Below are positions 45,328 through 52,299 of a stretch of DNA of 64,000 nucleotides, piece by piece (positions within the stretch are counted from its first letter, which is position 1; each line of letters opens with the position of its first letter). The position numbers and the translations under genes were made by a program. Origin of the DNA: Sphingopyxis witflariensis. GTDB taxonomy: Bacteria; Pseudomonadota; Alphaproteobacteria; Sphingomonadales; Sphingomonadaceae. The notes under the pieces were generated by a model. The model was not told the origin of the DNA, ran no database searches, and saw nothing but the letters and a program-made list of their open reading frames with translations. The DNA lies in the NCBI RefSeq assembly GCF_002205635.1, contig NZ_NISJ01000002.1, positions 486,236-550,235 of the forward strand, in the 5' to 3' direction.

Positions 45328-47772
45328 TCACTCCTTCAGCTGGTCGGGGATTTCGAGGTTCGCGAGAAGATCGGCGGCCCAGGAGAGGCCGCGGTGGCGG
45401 AGCCAGAATTCGGCGAAGTCGGCGTGGCCGTGCGCTTCGACAAGCTCACCGATCTTGATCTGGTCGGTCTTCGACGAGGCCGCTGTGAAGGCGAGCGCGA
45501 TCTCGCCGAGGCCGAGCTCGAACAGCCGGTTGCCGCGCCGCGATTGGCAATAATAGTCGCGCTTCGGCGTGGCCCGGCTCAATATCTCGATCTGGCGATC
45601 ATTGAGGCCGAAGCGTTCATAGACTCGCGCGATCTGCGGCTCGGTCGCGCGTTCGTTCGGCAGGAATATCCGTGTCGGGCAACTTTCGATGATCGCCGGT
45701 GCAATGCTGGAACCTTCTATATCGGCAAGGCTCTGGGTCGCGAAGATCACGCTCGCATTCTTCTTGCGGAGTGTCTTCAGCCATTCCCGCAGTTGCGCCG
45801 CAAAGGCCGGGCTGTCGAGAATGAGCCAGCCCTCGTCGATGATGATCAAAGTGGGCGAACCGTCGAGCCGCTGGCCGATGCGGTGGAAAAGATAGGCGAG
45901 CACGGCGGGTGCCGCGGCCGCGCCGACAAGGCCTTCAGTCTCGAGCGCCTGCACCCGGGCGTGCCCGAGATGTTCGGCTTCGGCGTCGAGGAGGCGTCCC
46001 CAGGGCCCGCCAACGAGATAGGGCGCCAAGGCCTGTTTGAGGTCCCGCGATTGCAGCAGGACGGCAAGACCGGTGAGCGTGCGCTCGGCGACCGGTGCGG
46101 TCGCGAGGGATGTCAGCGCCGACCAGAGATGGTCCTTCGCCGCCGGATCGATCGTCACGCCTTCGCCGGTGAGGAGCGCAGCGAGCCATTCGGCGGCCCA
46201 GGCCCGCTCGCCGGCTTCGTCGATGCGCGCGAGCGGCTGCAAAGCGACGGCGTTGCCGCTCGCTTCGTCATGGAGCGCGCCGCCGAGATCCTGCCAGTCG
46301 CCGCCCATCGCGATCGTCGCGGCGCGGATCGACCCGCCATAGTCGAAGGCGAAGATCTGGCTGCCTTCATAGCGCCGGAACTGGAGCGCCATGAGCGCCA
46401 GCAGCACCGACTTGCCGGCACCGGTCGGGCCGACGACGAGACAATGGCCGACATCGCCGACATGAAGAGTTAGGCGGAACGGCGTCGAGCCTTCGGTCTT
46501 GCCATAGAGCAAGGGAACATCACCGAAATGCTCGTCGCGTTCCGCCCCTGCCCACACCGCTGATAAGGGTATGAGGTGGGCAAGATTGAGGGTTGAAATG
46601 GGGGGCTGTCGGACATTGGCGTAGACATGCCCAGGCAGGCTTCCGAACCAGGCCTCGAGGGCATTGACGCCTTCGACCGTGCAGGTGAAGTCGCGGCTCT
46701 GGACGATCTTCTCGACCAGCCGCAGCTTCTCGGCCGCAAGCGCCGGATCGCGGTCCCACACGGTGATGGTGGCGGTGACATAAGCGATGCCCGCCTCGTC
46801 CGCGCCGAGCTCCTGCAGCGCCATATCGGCGTCGGCCGCCTTGTTCGCGGCATCGCTGTCCATCAGCACCGAAGCCTCGTTGGTCATCACCTCCTTGAGG
46901 ATCGCTGCCAGTGATTTGCGCTTGGCGAACCATTGGCGGCGGATTCGGGTCAGCAATTTGGTGGCGTCGGTCTTGTCGAGCATGATGGCGCGCGACGACC
47001 AGCGATAGGCGAAGGCCTGGCGGTTGAGCTCGTCGAGCAGCCCGGGAAAGGTCACACTCGGCAGACCGGTGATCGTCAGCGTGCGGAGGTGATGCTCGCC
47101 GAGCCGCGGCTCGAGCCCGCCGACAAGCGGTTCGTCGGAAAGCAGCGCGTCGAGATAGGCGAGGGTCTCGGGCACCCGCACCCGCTGGACCTTGGTCGAG
47201 ATGCAGCTGTGCAGATAGGTCAGCGTCTCGCCGCCATCGAGCCATATGGCCTCGGGCATGAAGCCTTCGACGAGATGAAGCATGCGGCCGGTGCGGTCGA
47301 TAAAGCTCTTCAGCAATGCCTTCGGATCGACGCCGGTCTTCGAACGGCCCTCATAGAGCCAGGCCTCGGCGCGCGCGGCCTCCTCGGCGGGCGGCATCCA
47401 CAACCAGGTCAGATAATAGAAGCTCTCAAAATGCGCGCCTTCCTCGCGGAACTGCTCGCGGCGCTCGACATCGACGAGCTCGGACACCGCATCGGGAAAA
47501 TCCGACACGGGATAGGAATGTGCGGGTACGCGCTGCGCCTCGACGAACACCGCCCATCCCGATCCCAGACGCCGCAGCGCATTGTTGAGCCGCGCGGTCA
47601 CGGCGACGAGTTCGGCCGGTGTCGCGCTGTCGAGATCGGGGCCGCGGAAGCGCGCGCTACGCTGAAAGGAGCCGTCCTTGTTGAGGACGATCCCTTCGGC
47701 GACGAGCGCGGCCCAAGGCAGATAATCGGCGAGCGACGCGGATTTGGAGCGATATTCGGAGAGGTTCATCAT
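45328..47772 (-). CDS. trbE: Conjugal transfer ATPase TrbE (VirB4-like)
   Basis: 814 residues from the first of two ATGs (MMNLSEYRSKSASLADYLPW); the stretch open further upstream is the trbD region in another frame. The N-terminal CagE/TrbE domain is followed by Walker A VVGPTGAGKSVLLA, a DEGWLIL Walker B and an ATQSLADIEGS segment. Length matches TrbE. Energises pilus assembly at the inner membrane. Confidence 0.95.
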   Translation of the reverse strand: MMNLSEYRSKSASLADYLPWAALVAEGIVLNKDGSFQRSARFRGPDLDSATPAELVAVTARLNNALRRLGSGWAVFVEAQRVPAHSYPVSDFPDAVSELVDVERREQFREEGAHFESFYYLTWLWMPPAEEAARAEAWLYEGRSKTGVDPKALLKSFIDRTGRMLHLVEGFMPEAIWLDGGETLTYLHSCISTKVQRVRVPETLAYLDALLSDEPLVGGLEPRLGEHHLRTLTITGLPSVTFPGLLDELNRQAFAYRWSSRAIMLDKTDATKLLTRIRRQWFAKRKSLAAILKEVMTNEASVLMDSDAANKAADADMALQELGADEAGIAYVTATITVWDRDPALAAEKLRLVEKIVQSRDFTCTVEGVNALEAWFGSLPGHVYANVRQPPISTLNLAHLIPLSAVWAGAERDEHFGDVPLLYGKTEGSTPFRLTLHVGDVGHCLVVGPTGAGKSVLLALMALQFRRYEGSQIFAFDYGGSIRAATIAMGGDWQDLGGALHDEASGNAVALQPLARIDEAGERAWAAEWLAALLTGEGVTIDPAAKDHLWSALTSLATAPVAERTLTGLAVLLQSRDLKQALAPYLVGGPWGRLLDAEAEHLGHARVQALETEGLVGAAAAPAVLAYLFHRIGQRLDGSPTLIIIDEGWLILDSPAFAAQLREWLKTLRKKNASVIFATQSLADIEGSSIAPAIIESCPTRIFLPNERATEPQIARVYERFGLNDRQIEILSRATPKRDYYCQSRRGNRLFELGLGEIALAFTAASSKTDQIKIGELVEAHGHADFAEFWLRHRGLSWAADLLANLEIPDQLKE

Positions 47773-48038
47773 GGGCGCATCCAGACAGGATATTTGAGAT
47801 GGCGGCGGGCGACGTCGACGAACTGCGGATCGCGGCGCGCGGCCCAGACCGAGAGGGCGTGGCCGATCGCCCAGATCGCAAGGCCGGCGATCCAGAGCCG
47901 GAGGCCAAGGCCGATCGCGCCGGCGAGCGTGCCGTTGACGATCGCGAGGCTGCGCGGTGCGCCGCCAAGCAGGATCGGTTCGGCGAGCGCCCGGTGCACC
48001 GGCGCGAAAAAGCCCGGGACCTCCCCTTCCCGGCCCAT
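47769..48038 (-). CDS. trbD: Conjugal transfer protein TrbD (VirB3-like)
   Basis: 89 residues from ATG 48038, overlapping the trbC stop (TGATG). Begins GFFAPVHRALAEPILLGGAPR, the TrbD/VirB3 opening, followed by two close hydrophobic helices and RDPQFVDVARRHLKYP. Small inner-membrane partner of TrbE. Confidence 0.9.
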   Translation of the reverse strand: MGREGEVPGFFAPVHRALAEPILLGGAPRSLAIVNGTLAGAIGLGLRLWIAGLAIWAIGHALSVWAARRDPQFVDVARRHLKYPVWMRP

Positions 48039-48361
48039 CAGACGAGCGCTCCGCCGCCGAAGGAAAAGAAGGACAGGAAGAAGCTCGAGGCGGCGAAGGC
48101 GATCGACAGGCCGAACACGATCTGCACGAGCCGGCGGAAACCGCCCGACGTGTCGCCAAAGGCAAGGCTGAGCCCGGTCACGATGATGATGATCACCGCG
48201 ACGATCTTGGCGACGGGTCCTTCGATGCTTTCGAGGATCGACTGGAGCGGCGCCTCCCAGGGCATCGACGAGCCGCCGGCATGGGCGGGCACCACGAGAG
48301 CGAAGGCCATGGTGAGCGCGGCTGTGCTCCATATGGCGCGATTGGCAGGCATGAATTTCAT
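48038..48361 (-). CDS. trbC: Conjugal transfer pilin TrbC (VirB2-like)
   Basis: 107 residues: signal peptide ending near VVPAHAGG, then two hydrophobic segments (IVAVIIIIVTGLSLAFG and LVQIVFGLSIAFAASSFFLSFF). This is the layout of TrbC/VirB2 pilin precursors. The TraF-type peptidase at 58710 is the expected processing enzyme. Confidence 0.9.
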   Translation of the reverse strand: MKFMPANRAIWSTAALTMAFALVVPAHAGGSSMPWEAPLQSILESIEGPVAKIVAVIIIIVTGLSLAFGDTSGGFRRLVQIVFGLSIAFAASSFFLSFFSFGGGALV

Positions 48362-49338
48362 GACGGGTCTCCTGCGGAAACAATGGGGATGAGACGATAT
48401 TCGCCGGTCGCGGGATCGAGCCCGTCGATGCGCGCGAGTTCGGACAGCCGGCGCCCCGTGCCGTCGCGAACGAGTATGACAATGAGGTCGATCGTTTCGG
48501 CGAGCAGCGCGCGCGGCACGGTGACCACCGCCTCCTGGATCAATTGCTCCATGCGGCGGAGCGCTCCGAGCGCACTGCCAGCGTGGATGGTGCCGACGCC
48601 GCCCGGATGCCCGGTGCCCCAGGCCTTGAGAAGATCGAGCGCTTCGGGCCCTCGCACCTCGCCGATCGGGATGCGGTCGGGGCGAAGCCGCAGCGACGAG
48701 CGGACAAGGTCAGAGAGTGAGGCAACCCCGTCCTTGGTGCGCATCGCGACGAGATTGGGGGCTGCGCATTGCAGTTCGCGCGTGTCTTCGATCAACACGA
48801 TGCGATCGCTGCTCCCGGCAATTTCCGCGAGCAATGCATTGGCGAACGTGGTCTTGCCGGTGCCGGTCCCGCCCGCGACGAGAATATTCAGCCGGTCGGC
48901 GACAGCGGCGCGAAGGATCGCGGCCTGCGCCGCCGCCATGATGCCCGCGGCGACATAGTCCTCCAGCGTGAACACCGCGACGGCGGGCTTGCGGATCGCG
49001 AATGTCGGTGCCGACACAATGGGAGGAAGCAGGCCTTCGAAACGTTCGCCGCCATCGGGCAGCTCGGCGGAGACGCGCGGCGCAGCACCATGAACCTCGG
49101 CACCGACATGGTGCGCAACGAGCCGGATGATGCGCTCACCATCGGCGACGCTCAGTATCTCGCCGCTTTCGGTGACCCCCTGCTCCAGCCGATCGACCCA
49201 GAGCCGGCCGTCGGGATTGAGCATGATCTCGATGACTTGTGGATCGGCAAGCCATTCGGCAATCGCCCCGCCCATTGCGGTACGCAACATGCGCGCACTG
49301 CGATGGCGTGCTTCGATCCGGATCGATTCTGCGGCCAT
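48358..49338 (-). CDS. trbB: Conjugal transfer ATPase TrbB (VirB11-like)
   Basis: 326 residues. Walker A VAGGTGTGKTTFANALL, RIVLIEDTRELQCAAPN, RPDRIPIGEVRGPEALDLLKAWGTGHPGG (Walker B and His box) identify a VirB11-type hexameric ATPase. First gene of the trb operon. The promoter should lie in 49339-49555, shared with the divergent LuxR-type gene. Confidence 0.95.
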   Translation of the reverse strand: MAAESIRIEARHRSARMLRTAMGGAIAEWLADPQVIEIMLNPDGRLWVDRLEQGVTESGEILSVADGERIIRLVAHHVGAEVHGAAPRVSAELPDGGERFEGLLPPIVSAPTFAIRKPAVAVFTLEDYVAAGIMAAAQAAILRAAVADRLNILVAGGTGTGKTTFANALLAEIAGSSDRIVLIEDTRELQCAAPNLVAMRTKDGVASLSDLVRSSLRLRPDRIPIGEVRGPEALDLLKAWGTGHPGGVGTIHAGSALGALRRMEQLIQEAVVTVPRALLAETIDLIVILVRDGTGRRLSELARIDGLDPATGEYRLIPIVSAGDPS

Positions 49339-49539
49339 CGGGACCCCGTTTTCTGGGCCGGGCAGAAGCGCCCGGCTCGACGGGGACGATTAAGAGACGC
49401 AGAAAAGTCCGCAGTTCAACAAGCTTCTGCCGGCATCATATCATGGCGTAGAAAGACAGGCGGTGGCGTAGGCCGCAGCAGAGTAACATGTTGCAAGAAA
49501 CCGCGAACCGCGTGCGGTCGCTTGCATCGCGCGCGATTT

Positions 49540-49553
49540 TGACAACAGTGTCA
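49540..49553. promoter_or_regulatory. Palindrome TGACA-N4-TGTCA before the LuxR-type gene
   Basis: A perfect 5-bp inverted repeat lies three bases before the ATG of the regulator at 49556, in the divergent region that also serves trbB. A repressing or autoregulatory site is possible. Confidence 0.4.
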
Positions 49554-49555
49554 GC

Positions 49556-50074
49556 ATGAGTGATTCGGGGTCGCATCGATCGGAGGACGACGGACGCTGG
49601 GCGCGCCTCACCGTCAAGCAGCGCGCCTGTCTCGATCTGCTGCTCGAGCGGCAGACCTCCAAGCAGATTGCGCGCCGTCTCGACATTTCCAAGCAGGCGG
49701 TCGATCTCAGGCTGACAACCGCGCGCGATGTGCTGGGCGCAGCGAACCGCGATGAGGCCGCAATTATCTACGCGCGTCTCAAACAGACCTATGATCGGAT
49801 ACTATATGATCCGATCATACTTCCCCAACCGCGCCAACTTCTGCCATTCGCTTCCTCGAACGGAGAATTGCCCGCCCCGGTGCCGCTGCCCGACAGCAGA
49901 TCGATGACGGACAGTCCGACGGGCAGCAGTTCGCCGTTCAGGGATTTCCGGAGGCATGATCATGCCCGGGTCAGACGAGTCTGGATCATGGCGACCATGC
50001 TGGTTGGCATGGCCCTTCTCATCCTGACAGGACTTGCGATCGCGCAGGCGCTGACGCGGCTGATCTCCGGCTGA
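49556..50074 (+). CDS. LuxR-type helix-turn-helix protein with C-terminal membrane helix
   Basis: 172 residues. N-terminal half: LTVKQRACLDLLLERQTSKQIARRLDISKQAVDLRLTTARDVLG, a LuxR/GerE-like DNA-binding domain. A Pro/Ser-rich linker follows, and the end (ATMLVGMALLILTGLAIAQAL) is a single transmembrane helix. No sensor domain is seen. A membrane-anchored regulator divergent from trbB could control transfer genes. Confidence 0.75.
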   Translation: MSDSGSHRSEDDGRWARLTVKQRACLDLLLERQTSKQIARRLDISKQAVDLRLTTARDVLGAANRDEAAIIYARLKQTYDRILYDPIILPQPRQLLPFASSNGELPAPVPLPDSRSMTDSPTGSSSPFRDFRRHDHARVRRVWIMATMLVGMALLILTGLAIAQALTRLISG

Positions 50075-50138
50075 TCCCTTTTTCCAGTCAACCAACGATA
50101 GCCGAAGCGCGACTGCGCTTTCGGAGAAAGGAGAAGTC

Positions 50139-50471
50139 ATGCCCAAGGAAATTACCTTCACGGCCGCCCGTCTCGTGCGCGATGTGCCAGCTGCCGAAAT
50201 CAGGATCGACGATGCTCTTATCGCGGTCTCCTCGCTGATGGCGAGCGTCGTCACCGCGCGCCGCGACACCGATGGCGTTCCGGCCACCAGGGGCCATGCG
50301 ACGATTCAGCGGCTCGTGAAGGCACAGATGGCGCTGGTCGATGTGAGCGGCGACATCTTGCGCGTCCATGGCGACCTTGTCGACATCGGGCGCGAGACCG
50401 GGGGCTATGATCTCCACGAATGTCCAGCCACCGCCGAAGGCGATGCCACTCCGCTGGCGTCGGCCGCCTGA
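50139..50471 (+). CDS. Conserved hypothetical protein
   Basis: 110 residues from ATG 50139 (AAAGGAGAAG upstream). The central part (DDALIAVSSLMASVVTARRDT, RLVKAQMALVDVSGDILRVHGDL) is helical; no known domain recognised. Good SD and codon use support a real gene. It lies 64 bp after the LuxR-type gene on the same strand. Confidence 0.6.
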   Translation: MPKEITFTAARLVRDVPAAEIRIDDALIAVSSLMASVVTARRDTDGVPATRGHATIQRLVKAQMALVDVSGDILRVHGDLVDIGRETGGYDLHECPATAEGDATPLASAA

Positions 50472-50510
50472 TCGATTGACCGGGAGCGATCGGCATGGAA
50501 GTCTGGAGCG

Positions 50511-50948
50511 GTGCGCATCGCCTTGTTTCTCGCCTTCTTGCTGGTCGCGACCGGTTATGCCGCTTGGCGCGGGGGTGGTCCCGAGCGCGCCATGGCGGCG
50601 ATCGCGTTGACGATGGTGGGAGCCGACCAGCTCCTTCATGTGTTCGTCCCGCCGGAATATGCGGCGCTGGACCTCGGGCATCTCGCGATAGATTTTTTCG
50701 GCGTAGCGGCGACGACCGGCCTCGCGCTGTTTGCACATCGTTTCTGGCCTATGTGCGCCGCCGTGCTCCACATGCTTCCGATCCTCGCACACACGACGCG
50801 GTGGCTGGACGTGACGATGCAACCGTCAGTCTATCTCACGATGCAGGTGGCGACCTCCTGGCCGGTGCCGCTGATCCTCATCCTCGCAACCTGGCGTCAC
50901 CAACAACGGCTGGCGCGCGGCGAGAGCGAGCCGTCCTGGCAGATTTGA
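50511..50948 (+). CDS. Small integral membrane protein
   Basis: 145 residues from GTG 50511. About four hydrophobic helices (IALFLAFLLVATGYAAW, the FFGVAATTGLALFA region, LHMLPILAHT, the VPLILILATW region). Unknown family. Its stop overlaps a TTG that starts the RadC-like gene, so the two are coupled. Confidence 0.6.
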   Translation: MRIALFLAFLLVATGYAAWRGGGPERAMAAIALTMVGADQLLHVFVPPEYAALDLGHLAIDFFGVAATTGLALFAHRFWPMCAAVLHMLPILAHTTRWLDVTMQPSVYLTMQVATSWPVPLILILATWRHQQRLARGESEPSWQI

Positions 50949-51907
50949 TCGCGGCGATCGATCCGGCGAACAGCCGGACGTTGGCGGATACCCTGCTCTC
51001 GGAATATCGCACGCTCGCGCGTCTTTGGGCGCAATCGCCCGCCTCGCTCGGCAGGATTCTCGGGAAGAACAGCCCGGTCGCCATGATGCTGACCACTGCG
51101 CGCGCGGCGACGCTTGAGGCCATGCGTTCGCAAATGACTGGCCGCGTCCTCACGCCATCCGATCCCAAGCTGATCCAATATCTGCAGGCGTCGATGGGGG
51201 CGCTGCCCCATGAAATTCTGCGCGTGCTGTTTCTCGATTCATCGCGGCGCCTGATTTCGGACGAGCAATTGCAATATGGGACCATCGGGCAACTCACGGT
51301 CTATCCGCGCACCATTTTCCGCCGTGCTCTCGAACTTAACGCTGCCGGCATCATTCTGGTCCACAATCACCCCAGCGGCAATCCGGCCCCGAGCCGCGGC
51401 GATGTGGATGTGACCGATCGGCTGGTCGGGATTGGCTATGCGCTCGATGTCGACGTGCTCGAACATATTATCGTGACGAGCAACCAGCATGGAGCGATCT
51501 TGCAGCGGAGAGCGAGCAAGCCACGGCGGCAGCGGAACGCGCTTCGTGACCGGACTGCCGACTCGGAGCAGACCCGTCTTGCCCTGTCCAATGCGCGGCG
51601 CACGGTAAGACGACGGCTGTTGCGCCGGCAACTTGTCGGCGCCGATGAATTGTTCGGCGAACCCGCCTGGGAGATATTGCTCGACCTCTTTATTCATGAA
51701 GGCGAAGCCAGATCGGTTTCCACGAGTTCGGCATGCATCGCCTCGGGGCTACCCACAACCAGTGCGCTCCGCTTGCTTCGGCGGCTTTGTGAAGAGGGTC
51801 TGATCAGCCGCGAGGCGGACCGTGACGATGGCCGGCGAAATTATGTGCGGCTGAGTCCAGATCTCGCGCACCGGCTGACCGCCTATTTTGCGGAGGGCGA
51901 CGCGTGA
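50945..51907 (+). CDS. RadC/JAB-domain protein fused to a MarR-like winged helix
   Basis: About 320 residues if the TTG overlapping the previous stop is the start; the true start is uncertain. The RadC/JAB1 metalloprotease-like motif is complete: HNHPSGNPAPSRGDVDVTD (H-x-H-P-x-G, then Asp). A second domain (about 225-320) reads EILLDLFIHEGEARSVSTSSACIASGLPTTSALRLLRRLCEEGLISREADRDDGRRNYVRLS, a MarR-type winged helix with its wing. RadC proteins are common on mobile elements; the DNA-binding fusion is less usual. Confidence 0.75.
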   Translation: MIAAIDPANSRTLADTLLSEYRTLARLWAQSPASLGRILGKNSPVAMMLTTARAATLEAMRSQMTGRVLTPSDPKLIQYLQASMGALPHEILRVLFLDSSRRLISDEQLQYGTIGQLTVYPRTIFRRALELNAAGIILVHNHPSGNPAPSRGDVDVTDRLVGIGYALDVDVLEHIIVTSNQHGAILQRRASKPRRQRNALRDRTADSEQTRLALSNARRTVRRRLLRRQLVGADELFGEPAWEILLDLFIHEGEARSVSTSSACIASGLPTTSALRLLRRLCEEGLISREADRDDGRRNYVRLSPDLAHRLTAYFAEGDA

Positions 51908-52299
51908 GCCGCGAAATCGCATCATTATCCGTCCAGCCACGCGCAGCCGCTTCGCAGCGATGGCCTTTACCGGCGCAATGGCCTGAGGTTTTCGCGCGGA
52001 GAATATGCCCCATAATCTCCGCATAAAATGCGGTGATTATGGGGCATATTCTTCGCAGGACGCCAATGCGAGATGCCCAATCGACCGCTGAACGGGTCTG
52101 AATTACCAAGGGCATCCTGGTTCGAGACGAAAGGGGCAGACGCGGCACATCCTGTTCACTCGCCCAGATTCAAGTGTGAGATGGGCCGGATGATCTGCAA
52201 GGATGGCGTTGGGCGCGCATAGCCGGGAATTCGAGAATATCGTCCGCGAGCGAGCATGGTTCTGGTGCGGCGACGTGTTTGGTATCGAGCGCCTGTTGC
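51908..52299. other. Intergenic gap around the long palindrome
   Basis: Apart from the palindrome at 52001-52051, nothing convincing is found. A 66-codon minus-strand frame at 52103-52303 has clustered Cys near its end but no SD or family pattern and touches the relaxase stop. Confidence 0.5.
52001..52051. repeat. 51-bp near-perfect palindrome between convergent genes
   Basis: Left arm GAATATGCCCCATAATC (52001-52017) is exactly matched by its complement at 52035-52051. The inner part TCCGCAT-AAA-ATGCGGT continues the pairing with one mismatch. It is AT-richer than its surroundings and has no T-tract. It lies in the 390-bp gap between radC-like (+) and relaxase (-), where no gene is seen. Candidates are a bidirectional terminator, a recombination site or a replication/transfer site. 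Confidence 0.8.
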
